Below are positions 18,836 to 26,345 of a stretch of 64,000 bases of DNA, piece after piece. The notes beneath the pieces are model-generated. The model searched no databases. It was given only the letters and a program-made list of their open reading frames with translations, and was not told the DNA's origin. Every line of letters begins with the position of its first letter. The stretch's first letter is position 1. Location: positions 372,001 through 436,000 of the forward strand of contig NZ_SMYO01000006.1 of the NCBI RefSeq assembly GCF_004358205.1, read 5' to 3'. The position numbers and the translations under genes are program-made. Origin of the DNA: Bacillus salipaludis (GTDB lineage Bacteria > Bacillota > Bacilli > Bacillales_B > DSM-18226).

Positions 18836-19256
18836 GAGCATGATATTTTATAGGAACGGGAACTAAGAGACCTTGTCAATGCCCGTCAAGCTTATATTTT
18901 CAAACGAACGGGCACTATGAGGGCTTATCAATGCCCGTCAAGCTTATATTTTCAAACGAACGGGCCGGGCTCTATGAGGGCTTATCAATGCCCGCAAAGC
19001 TTATATTTTTAAACGAACGGGCACTATGAGGGCTTGTCAGTGCCCGTCAAGCTTACATTTTCAAACGAATAGGCACTATGAGGGCTTGTCAGTGCCCGTC
19101 AAGCTTATATTTTCAAACGAACGGGCACTATGAGGGCTTGTCAGTGCCCGCAAAGCTTAAATTTTCATTCGCGCGGTCACTAAGAGCGATTGTCAATGCC
19201 CGCAGAACCTGCTTTTTCAATTAAAAGGTCACTTAAACGCTTCAGTATATCTAAAT
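18836..19256. repeat. 52-bp hairpin repeat, array B (8 units)
   Basis: Landmark ACTATGAG or its variants occur at 18862, 18914, 18971, 19023, 19075, 19127, 19179 and 19231. Every step is 52 bp except one of 57, where a 5-bp CCGGG-type duplication occurred. Core units read ACGGGCAC, then TATGAGGGCTTGTCA, then GTGCCCGT, an 8-bp stem with a 15-base loop, joined by AAGCTTATATTTTCAAACGA. End units are degenerate. It occupies most of the 18737-19342 gap downstream of purN. It is the same family as array A on the other side of the pur cluster. There are no unique spacers, so it is not CRISPR. Confidence 0.92.
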
Positions 19257-19296
19257 TTCTGCAATAACACTTCAAAAATCTCTAGCTCCATATAAA

Positions 19297-19331
19297 AAAT
19301 GCACACGAGACCATAAATCTCGTGTGCATAG
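19297..19331 (-). terminator. terminator of the oxidoreductase operon
   Basis: ATGCACACGAGA (19299-19310) pairs perfectly with TCTCGTGTGCAT (19318-19329) around CCATAAA. On the minus strand it is followed by TTTTTTATA. Confidence 0.9.
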
Positions 19332-19342
19332 CTTAACCCAAT

Positions 19343-21655
19343 TTATAAAAACGGACTCTCGTGCTTCGCCTTCAGCCTCATCCAGCGGCGCTCCACTTCA
19401 TCATCAAACATCTGCAGCATCTCTTTACTTTCTTCCCTAAGCAAATGCTTCGTTTTTCCCATCATCTGCAGCCATTCAGACACCGCAACCCGCTTCTTCT
19501 TACTCTCAGGGTCATACGTAATCGTCGTAATGCCGCGTTCGACTTCATAAAGAGGGAAGAAACAAGAATTAACCGCCGCTTCCACAATCGTCTGGCCTAA
19601 TTCATCCTTCGATTTCCAGTTCAATGGGCACGTAATCAAAATCTTGCCGTACACCAAACCCTCATTCTGCGCATACCACTGGGCTTTGGCAGCTTTTTTC
19701 AATAGATCCCGATCAAACGCTTCCGTTCCGGTAAAAACATACGGAATATGGGTAGCGGCCATAATTTGTGCCGTATCCTTATGATGAAACGGCTTGCCAT
19801 TTTGAAAGCTGCCGACACTTGAAGTACTCGTCATATGACCCATCGGCGTCGAATAGGACATCTGGCTGCCCGTGTTCATGTAACCCTCGTTATCATATTC
19901 AAGGATAATCATTTTATGGTTGCGCAAGGCCGTACCGATCGCCGGACCCATGCCAATATCCATACCGCCATCACCCGTCACCATCACAAAGGTGAAATCA
20001 TCGCTCAAGCCGAGATCATCCAGCTCGCCCCGGCGTTTTCGTTCATGGAACATTTCGACAAGACCGGAAAGAGTAGCAGAACCATTTTGAAAGAGGTTGT
20101 GAATATAGGTCGCTTTATGGGCACTGTAAGGGAACCCGGTTGTCACCACCATGGCACATCCAGTATGAAATAGGGCAACAATATCTCCTTCAATTCCTTT
20201 AAAAAACAATTCAAGGCCAGAGAAAATCCCACATCCAGGGCAAGCACCGTGCCCGGAGGCGAGCCGTTTTGGCTTTTTCGTTAAGCTTCGTAACGGGGGG
20301 ATTTTCACCTTTAATTCACCGGTTTTTCCATCTGGGGTTACCGTGATTAAACCAGTGTTTAAGTCATCTTTTTTCATCGGGTTTAAAACACGTTTTGGTG
20401 CATATTCAGGTCTGCCGGGATTATGCCCAAAATAGTCAAACGCCTGATCGACCACACCTTTTTCATCGGCATCCAAAGCTATTTGGAAAAAATGCTCCGC
20501 ATCATCGGCATAAAAATCTTTGCCCCCTAGGCCATATACTCTATTAACTACTTTCGTATGACTGTTCCCAAAGGTTTGTAAAGCTGCCCTTACTTCGAGT
20601 GCCATGTTTCCGCCGTGGGCACCATAGGAGTCTGCACGATCGCCAACTGTAAGCGCTTTTACATTTTTCAAGGCTTCTACTAATTTTTGTTGCGGGAAGG
20701 GACGAATCATATTAGGAGAGATGACTCCGGCTTTAATCCCTTTTAAACGGAGCCTGTCGGCTACATCCTTACAAACTTCAGCCGCAGAATTTAACATAAA
20801 CACTGCAATCTCTGCATCATCCATCCGATATAAATCAAGAACAGGATATTCGCGTCCTGTTAATTCTGCATACTTTTTTGAAATCCTTTCGAAAACCTGC
20901 TCCGCTTTATACATTGCTTCAGATTGCTGAAAGCAATTATTCATATAGTCCGGTTCATTCATATAAGGCCCGATGGTCACTGGGTTTTCCCGGTCCAAAG
21001 CATGAGGGAAGTCCCTTGGCGGTTCACCAATAAACTGTTGTACATCTTTTCGATCTTTCACTACTAGTACCCGCCGTTTTTGGTGAGAAGTAAAATAACC
21101 GTCAAATGAAACAATGACTGGAAGCCGTACTTCTGGATCTTCTGCTAATTTAATAGCCATAATATTCATATCATAGACAATTTGCGGGTCACGGGCCATC
21201 AAAATCGGCCAGCCGGTATTTAAGGCGAAGTATAAATCAGAATGATCGCCGTGGATGTTCAAAGGTCCGGAAACGGAACGGTTGACCAAATTTAAAACCA
21301 TAGGAAAACGTGTACCGGACTGCACCGGAAGTTGCTCTAGCATGTAGAGAAATCCGTTTGCACTGGTTGCGTTAAAAACTCGTCCGCCTCCAGTCGAAGC
21401 CCCGTAGCAGATACCGGCGGAGCCGTGCTCGCCATCAGCCGGAATTAAAACAATATCGTGTTCGCCTTTGGCTTTCATGCTATCGAGGAACTGGGCCACC
21501 TCGGTGGAAGGAGAGATTGGATAATATCCCATCACATGATAATTAATTTGGTGGGCTGCATAGGCCGCCATTTCATTGCCGGATTCAAAAACAACGGTTT
21601 GTTCCGCGGAACCCTTTGGAACCTGTAATTTTTCTTGGTTTAAATCGATCGACAT
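19343..21655 (-). CDS. 2-oxoacid:ferredoxin oxidoreductase, fused alpha-beta subunit
   Basis: 770-residue fusion. Residues 1 to about 470 resemble the alpha (PorA-like) chain: YYPISPSTEVAQFLD near 43, a long mid-region, and a transketolase C-like domain with VGDRADSYGAHGGN near 345. Residues about 485-770 are the beta chain, with the cluster motif GHGACPGCGIF and the thiamine diphosphate motif GDGGMDIGMGPAIGTALRN followed by EYDNEGYMNTGSQ. The enzyme oxidises pyruvate or another 2-oxoacid to acyl-CoA, passing electrons to ferredoxin; the exact substrate cannot be read from sequence. AAGGAAAGGGCGG precedes ATG 21655. It lies 19 bases after the partner gamma-delta gene. Subunit fusion is less common than separate genes. 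Confidence 0.9.
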   Translation of the reverse strand: MSIDLNQEKLQVPKGSAEQTVVFESGNEMAAYAAHQINYHVMGYYPISPSTEVAQFLDSMKAKGEHDIVLIPADGEHGSAGICYGASTGGGRVFNATSANGFLYMLEQLPVQSGTRFPMVLNLVNRSVSGPLNIHGDHSDLYFALNTGWPILMARDPQIVYDMNIMAIKLAEDPEVRLPVIVSFDGYFTSHQKRRVLVVKDRKDVQQFIGEPPRDFPHALDRENPVTIGPYMNEPDYMNNCFQQSEAMYKAEQVFERISKKYAELTGREYPVLDLYRMDDAEIAVFMLNSAAEVCKDVADRLRLKGIKAGVISPNMIRPFPQQKLVEALKNVKALTVGDRADSYGAHGGNMALEVRAALQTFGNSHTKVVNRVYGLGGKDFYADDAEHFFQIALDADEKGVVDQAFDYFGHNPGRPEYAPKRVLNPMKKDDLNTGLITVTPDGKTGELKVKIPPLRSLTKKPKRLASGHGACPGCGIFSGLELFFKGIEGDIVALFHTGCAMVVTTGFPYSAHKATYIHNLFQNGSATLSGLVEMFHERKRRGELDDLGLSDDFTFVMVTGDGGMDIGMGPAIGTALRNHKMIILEYDNEGYMNTGSQMSYSTPMGHMTSTSSVGSFQNGKPFHHKDTAQIMAATHIPYVFTGTEAFDRDLLKKAAKAQWYAQNEGLVYGKILITCPLNWKSKDELGQTIVEAAVNSCFFPLYEVERGITTITYDPESKKKRVAVSEWLQMMGKTKHLLREESKEMLQMFDDEVERRWMRLKAKHESPFL

Positions 21656-21674
21656 TTATATACCGCCCTTTCCT

Positions 21675-22685
21675 TTAATTTTGGTTCACTAAATCGAATA
21701 AATGAGGGACACGATTCTTGTCGGCGTAGCCGTCATTGTATTCTCTTTCTCCTGATAAAGCATCAACTGGGCAAGCTGTCACGCATTTTAAGCAGCCTTT
21801 GCAATATTGATAGTCAATCCCTTTCAGGAACATTTGCGGCCGGCCCCGTTTGTCTTCTTTTTCCTCCCAGACAAAGCAAAAGTCCGGACATGCAGTGTCA
21901 CAGGCTGCACAATTAATACATTTTCCTTCGTGAAAATGCGGGAGCATACCCGCTCGCGAAATACTTAAATCTTTTAAAATGCTGTTTCCTGGATTGGTAA
22001 TGGTGCCGCCAATTGCCTGAGTTTCATAGCCAAGCAGTGGTTCCGCTCGTTCAAACGGTTTTAGTTCCGTGCTATTTTCTAAAGTATACGTTTTGAATTT
22101 AACTTCTTGATAGCCACGGTCAAATGTACGGAGGTTGGGTTCAACAAGGTGGGGGTATTTTTTCTCAAAGGTGCGCCGAATGGTTTGTTTCATGGACTCA
22201 GGGTCTAGGAAGTCTAAAATACGGTAAAGCGCCCCAAGCATTGCAGTATTGGCTTTGGTCTTTTCATCTAAGGCGATTCCGGTTGCATCAACAATGGCAA
22301 TCGTTCCGCCCTGTATTTTCATTTGTTGTTTAAGTTCATCGGGAGATTTTAAAGAATTTACTAAAATAGTACTGTCAGGATAGATTCCATTTGTACAGTT
22401 GATGGTTTTAAAAAGGGCATCATGGAAAATGCCGACCACGTGGGGGCGTTCAATCGGTGTTGTATCTCGAATGGTGGTTTCAGGATCGCAAAATCGGATA
22501 TGTGCTTTTACAGGGGATCCTTTTTTCTCAGAGCCGTAGGATGAAAAACCGATCCCATTTAGTCCGTTTCCAACGACTCCATCCTCGGAAAGTAATTTTC
22601 CCGCAAGATTTGCACCTAATCCGCCGATCGATTCCAGTCGGATTTCAAAAAAACCTAATTCATTCACTTTTGGTAATTTTGACAA
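21675..22685 (-). CDS. 2-oxoacid:ferredoxin oxidoreductase, fused gamma-delta subunit
   Basis: 336-residue fusion. The gamma (POR catalytic) domain is residues 1 to about 190: FFEIRLESIGGLGANLAGKLL at the start, then GSEKKGSPVKAHIRF. A linker follows, and a C-terminal delta ferredoxin domain has two 4Fe-4S motifs, CINCAACDTACP near 262 and CKGCLKCVTACP near 303. The TTG at 22685 is chosen over an ATG at 22799 because GGAGG lies 9 bases upstream and the longer version adds a hydrophobic stretch foreign to the family. First gene of a two-gene operon. The pair probably gives a redox route to acyl-CoA at low oxygen. Confidence 0.9.
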   Translation of the reverse strand: MSKLPKVNELGFFEIRLESIGGLGANLAGKLLSEDGVVGNGLNGIGFSSYGSEKKGSPVKAHIRFCDPETTIRDTTPIERPHVVGIFHDALFKTINCTNGIYPDSTILVNSLKSPDELKQQMKIQGGTIAIVDATGIALDEKTKANTAMLGALYRILDFLDPESMKQTIRRTFEKKYPHLVEPNLRTFDRGYQEVKFKTYTLENSTELKPFERAEPLLGYETQAIGGTITNPGNSILKDLSISRAGMLPHFHEGKCINCAACDTACPDFCFVWEEKEDKRGRPQMFLKGIDYQYCKGCLKCVTACPVDALSGEREYNDGYADKNRVPHLFDLVNQN

Positions 22686-22915
22686 ATAGATTCCTCCAAT
22701 CCTAACAGTAGTATTAATATTATGAATTATCAATAAATTAAACATCTTTATTGTAACAGGATAAAAAAATAAATACAACAGCTTCTGTTTATAAATCATT
22801 TATATGTGTATTTCGGTGCGTTTATGTTGAGGTTATAAGGGTTTATAAAAAAATAAGAATTAAAGGTTGATATAGCACAGTGTTTTTACTGTTGTATAAC
22901 AATATGACAAAAAAG

Positions 22916-22937
22916 TGAAGGAGTATTCCTTCATTTT
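22916..22937. terminator. bidirectional terminator-like hairpin
   Basis: GAAGGA (22917-22922), GTAT, TCCTTC (22927-22932), flanked by A5 on the left and T6 on the right. Placed to end the minus-strand gene at 22938. Confidence 0.65.
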
Positions 22938-23411
22938 TTATCTATAGTATAAAGATTTTCGAAACAGTTTTTCATATAGTAATTGAAAACCATACATGAA
23001 AAATGATTTTACTAAAAAGAGCAATGATAATTGAAATTTACTTAAACGAACAAGGGTGACGTAACCAATTTTTTTAAATAAATCTAGCCCCAAATAGGTA
23101 AAGATAGCATCGACGATAATATTGACTAAAAGGTATAAGTTAAACTTTCCGAAGGTGAATTTTAGGACCCAAAGGGAACCAACTAAAAATGGACCAAAGA
23201 TTAATGGCATTTCACCTAATACATTCGGTTTAATTTTATATGGAAACCACCACCATTTTCGTTTCTCAGCTAACATACCTTCAAACATTAGATAAACACA
23301 CATAAATAGTGCACCTGGTAGAAATCTTTTAACTGTTTTCCCACCAATAAGTGGGAGTGAAAGCCAGGGTAGTATAAACATTAGCAGAATTAAAAATTTT
23401 GTATTTTTCAT
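22938..23411 (-). CDS. hypothetical membrane protein, 157 aa
   Basis: Four to five hydrophobic helices (about residues 4-22, 28-45, 68-85, 92-110, 128-148) with aromatic- and lysine-rich loops such as KRKWWWFPYKIKPN. ATG 23411 is chosen because AAAGGATG lies 9-16 bases upstream; a longer in-frame version from 23495 lacks such a site. It resembles small integral membrane proteins common in Bacillus genomes, but no named family is recognised. Head-to-head with the gene at 23570. Confidence 0.65.
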   Translation of the reverse strand: MKNTKFLILLMFILPWLSLPLIGGKTVKRFLPGALFMCVYLMFEGMLAEKRKWWWFPYKIKPNVLGEMPLIFGPFLVGSLWVLKFTFGKFNLYLLVNIIVDAIFTYLGLDLFKKIGYVTLVRLSKFQLSLLFLVKSFFMYGFQLLYEKLFRKSLYYR

Positions 23412-23569
23412 GCTAAAACATCCTTTAGGGTATCTTAATATATTTATTTTTCCTATTTTAGGCAGGTTTATGTAGTATAAAATATTGCATTTCAAATATT
23501 GTAGAGATTGGAATAAAAAGGAAGATAAATAGAAAAAATAATTAAAATATACAAAAAAAGGAAATTGCC

Positions 23570-23980
23570 ATGAGGATTATTGCAGCATTGTTTTCGATCA
23601 TTATGCCGGGATTTGGTCAGTTCTATAATCGGCAAATGATTAAAGGTGTGCTTTTTGTTGTGTTTGAACATTTTGATAACATGGTAGGGAAAATTAATAG
23701 TGCGATCCAGCTTGATTTTAATGGCTTTCACCAAAAAGCACTCGAGACGGTCGTATATGATGGATTGTTATTTTATCCAGGATTTTACGTTTATGTTGTT
23801 TGGGATGCCTGGTTTTATGCAAAGGAAGGGGCGAATAAAATAACTTCTGCTATTCCCTTTATCATTGGAGGTTTTTTAGGGGAGCTATGTGCCATTTTTT
23901 CAGCTAAATTACCGTTCCCATCCTTGACAGCAGGCTTGCTTATGGTAATACCAATGGTAATCGGCATGGTTATTTTTTAG
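23570..23980 (+). CDS. small membrane protein with TM2-like start, 136 aa
   Basis: It begins with a hydrophobic hairpin containing the PGFGQFYNRQMIKG sequence, as in TM2 and related domains (PGxGxFYxGxxxKG). A soluble stretch of about 40 residues follows, then three more hydrophobic segments (about 62-82, 92-108, 115-135). AAAAAAGGAAATT precedes ATG 23570. Similar proteins occur in Bacillus without known function. Confidence 0.75.
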   Translation: MRIIAALFSIIMPGFGQFYNRQMIKGVLFVVFEHFDNMVGKINSAIQLDFNGFHQKALETVVYDGLLFYPGFYVYVVWDAWFYAKEGANKITSAIPFIIGGFLGELCAIFSAKLPFPSLTAGLLMVIPMVIGMVIF

Positions 23981-24096
23981 AAAAGAATAAACGATGATAG
24001 GATTAAAAGTTCATTAATAAAAAGTCCAGACATACATATTAAAGGAGGACGACCTATAGATTAATTAAAACTGAATTTAAAGGGGAAAGAATCCTT

Positions 24097-24816
24097 ATGG
24101 AATTTTTACAAGAATTAATCCATCATTTTAGCCCATTTTTGTCCTTAGAGGCTGTTGCAAAAATTATCTCAGATCCCGCTAGCTGGGGTGTTATTGGCAC
24201 CCTTGTCCTTCTTGAGGGATTATTATCCGCCGATAATGCTGTTGTTTTGGCAGTTATGGTCAAGCACCTGCCGAAGGATCAAAGAAAAAAAGCCTTATTC
24301 TATGGGATTTTTGGAGCCTATTTTTTCCGTATATTCGCAATTGGATTAGGGGTAACTCTAATCAATATCGCCTGGATTAAAATTATCTGCGGCCATTATC
24401 TGTTATGGATTGTATTTCAAAACTTTATCAACAAAAAAGAGGAGGAAGGCGAAGTCCATGCTAAAAAAATGGGATTTTGGAGGACCGTTTTAACCGTGGA
24501 ACTCATGGACATTGCTTTTAGTTTTGACAGTATTATTGCTGCTTTTGGTGTATCCAATCAAGTGTGGGTACTCTTTTTAGGTGGAGTGTTAGGAATCTTA
24601 ATGATGCGCGGTGTGGCCCAAGTTTTCCTTACCTTGATTGAAAAAGTACCGGAGCTTGAAACAACTGCTTTTATCTTAATTGCGATTATCGGCGTAAAAA
24701 TGATTGCCTCTGTATTTGGATTCCATCTTGACCATATCGTCTTTTTCAGCACGTTAGTTTCCTTATTTTTGGGGACCTTTATTGTTCATTTCTTTAGAAA
24801 AAAAATAATTTTGTAG
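24097..24816 (+). CDS. TerC family metal exporter (YceF/MeeF-like)
   Basis: 239-residue integral membrane protein with about seven helices and two acidic repeat motifs typical of TerC: LVLLEGLLSADNAVVLAVMVKHLP near residue 35 and VELMDIAFSFDSIIAAFGVS near 132. In B. subtilis the TerC proteins YceF (MeeF) and YkoY (MeeY) export manganese, including metallation of secreted proteins. The sequence VKHLPKDQRKKALFYG fits the YceF branch best. An AAAGGGGAAAG site precedes the ATG. I looked for a yybP-ykoY manganese riboswitch in the 115-base leader and did not find one. Confidence 0.85.
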   Translation: MEFLQELIHHFSPFLSLEAVAKIISDPASWGVIGTLVLLEGLLSADNAVVLAVMVKHLPKDQRKKALFYGIFGAYFFRIFAIGLGVTLINIAWIKIICGHYLLWIVFQNFINKKEEEGEVHAKKMGFWRTVLTVELMDIAFSFDSIIAAFGVSNQVWVLFLGGVLGILMMRGVAQVFLTLIEKVPELETTAFILIAIIGVKMIASVFGFHLDHIVFFSTLVSLFLGTFIVHFFRKKIIL

Positions 24817-24887
24817 GGCCCCTCCTGGTTGTTTCGCCGTTGCCCGAACCTTCATTTTTCATTTATTAATATATATGGAGAAAGTCG

Positions 24888-25268
24888 GTGGTTTTTTTGG
24901 CAAATGGATTTTATCATACGGAAGTTATTGATATCGTAACAAGCGTAACGGGAGGAGCAAAATGCAGGATGCATTTTCAACTGACGACAGAAAGTATGAC
25001 TGGCGGGGGATTAACGACGATTACTTATACGATTACAAACTTTCTAGATTCAAACTGTATGATTTTTTACTTAACAGTAGATGAGCATTTGTTTCCTTTC
25101 GATCCGGGCATCGCTCCAGGCAGTATCGGAACAATTAAATTCTCCAGAACTGGTGCTGCCGTTCCCGCAATCGGAGATGTCTATGTGGAATGCGGCGGCC
25201 TCGAATTTGAATTCGGCTCATTATGTACCGCTGTGTTAAAGGGAGATTGCGGTGCGCCAACAGAATAA
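24888..25268 (+). CDS. hypothetical beta-rich protein with five cysteines, 126 aa
   Basis: Compact protein rich in Thr, Gly and hydrophobic beta-strand patterns (GGLTTITYTITNFLDS) with cysteines in CRMHF, NCMIF, ECGG, LCTAV and DCGAP. No signal peptide or membrane helix is apparent. GTG 24888 follows TGGAGAAAG. The overall pattern (short jelly-roll-like strands, N- and C-terminal cysteines, APGSIGTIKFSR loop) recalls DUF3992 endospore-appendage subunits or spore outer-layer proteins, but the resemblance is only impressionistic. Monocistronic. Confidence 0.6.
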   Translation: MVFLANGFYHTEVIDIVTSVTGGAKCRMHFQLTTESMTGGGLTTITYTITNFLDSNCMIFYLTVDEHLFPFDPGIAPGSIGTIKFSRTGAAVPAIGDVYVECGGLEFEFGSLCTAVLKGDCGAPTE

Positions 25269-25404
25269 CACCTTGAAGGAAGTTCGATCAGATTGGAGTT
25301 CAAGATTTTAATTTCCAGAAGTTCTATTTGGGATAATCCTATTTTAGAATAAATCTCGTTTATTTGTGCAGAATAATAACCATAAATTAATGGAGGTTAT
25401 TATT

Positions 25405-25551
25405 TTGTTAAATAAAAAAACAAAGTTAACATCATTATTTTGGATAGCTATACTTGGTTTAATATTAACAACTATTTACACAATAGTCTTGGGTATTTTA
25501 GGTTACAGAACCATGAACAGGATTGATTTTATCTATAAACAGAATAAATAA
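25405..25551 (+). CDS. small single-pass membrane protein, 48 aa
   Basis: TTG start at 25405 with GGAGG about 9 bases upstream. The product has a basic N-terminus (LNKKTKLTS), one strong hydrophobic helix at about residues 10-34 and a short basic tail. No family recognised. A compact terminator follows 25 bases after the stop, supporting a real small transcript. Confidence 0.55.
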   Translation: MLNKKTKLTSLFWIAILGLILTTIYTIVLGILGYRTMNRIDFIYKQNK

Positions 25552-25572
25552 GGAAAAAACAGTTAGAATCAG

Positions 25573-25597
25573 ATCGCTCATTTGGGCGTTTTTTTTA
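25573..25597 (+). terminator. terminator after the 48-aa gene
   Basis: CGCTC (25575-25579), ATTT, GGGCG (25584-25588), then eight T residues. Short but GC-rich stem. Confidence 0.7.
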
Positions 25598-25797
25598 TCA
25601 ATATTGGGATATCTTACCAACAGTAAATATATGGTAGGTTGGGGTGTAATGGTTTATGGCAATTTTTTATCGACCTACACTATAAAGCCTATTTATTATA
25701 TGGAGTCCAGTATTTGTTTGAGAAAATAAAAAGCTTTAATCGACAAGACACCTAAAATTGAAATCCCTTACTCGAAAAGAGAGTGGGCAAAAAACCC

Positions 25798-25832
25798 AAC
25801 GTTCAAAGTGCATTCTTTGAGCGTTTATTTGT
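25798..25832. terminator. terminator-like hairpin in a gene-free stretch
   Basis: AACGTTCAAAG (25798-25808) pairs with CTTTGAGCGTT (25815-25825) with one G-U, loop TGCATT, then TATTTGTTTT. The 25552-26080 stretch has no other feature I can support; the open frames in it lack good start sites. Confidence 0.5.
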
Positions 25833-26080
25833 TTTCTCTTATTAAACAGCAAAAAAGAAGAATCTTTTTTATGGCAAAATATGACACCTCTTGGTACAAT
25901 AATCATCAAAATAAGTTCTAATCTAGTTAGGCCTGAAAAAATTAATTTATACCCCCCTAAATCAACGGGGCTCTGTCGAATGAATATGATTGTACGATAA
26001 CCCTATTTTGGTAGATAATGAGATTGTATTTGTAAAAATAATGAAAATGTTTTTAGGAGTTTTTGAAAGGGAGATTTACA

Positions 26081-26281
26081 TTGAAGGAATATATTGTTTG
26101 TTATACATTGGATCATGATATTAAACGCGTAAAAATTTTAAAAGATCAAGAGGTTAAAAAGGAAGAGATCAAACAAGAAGTGTTAGATAAGGTTCTCCAG
26201 CATTCTTACATTGTGGCAAATTGTGAACAAGGGGATTACCGGATCAATTCTTCCTCCATTCGATATATACGAGTTTTATAA
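26081..26281 (+). CDS. hypothetical soluble protein, 66 aa
   Basis: TTG start at 26081 with AAAGGGAG 8-15 bases upstream. The product has a beta-alpha-beta look, YIVCYTLDHDIKRVKIL then a Lys/Glu-rich helix and a C-terminal strand INSSSIRYIRVL. Small and soluble with two cysteines; function unknown. It precedes the penicillin-binding protein gene by 64 bases on the same strand. Confidence 0.6.
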   Translation: MKEYIVCYTLDHDIKRVKILKDQEVKKEEIKQEVLDKVLQHSYIVANCEQGDYRINSSSIRYIRVL

Positions 26282-26345
26282 AGCGTGATACAATGTTCAC
26301 TTAGTAACAACATTGTGCAACTTTTAGCAACGGGAGAGAGAAAGA

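Noticed and set aside
18733..18837. 34-codon frame overlapping the purN stop, possible purH remnant
   Set aside because: The sequence MKPANGNKFIGIV does not resemble PurH and there is no ribosome binding site.
24000..24096. yybP-ykoY manganese riboswitch before the TerC gene
   Set aside because: No conserved aptamer core could be found in the leader.
25523..25729. 68-aa reading frame after the 48-aa membrane gene
   Set aside because: It overlaps that gene and runs through its terminator, without a ribosome binding site.
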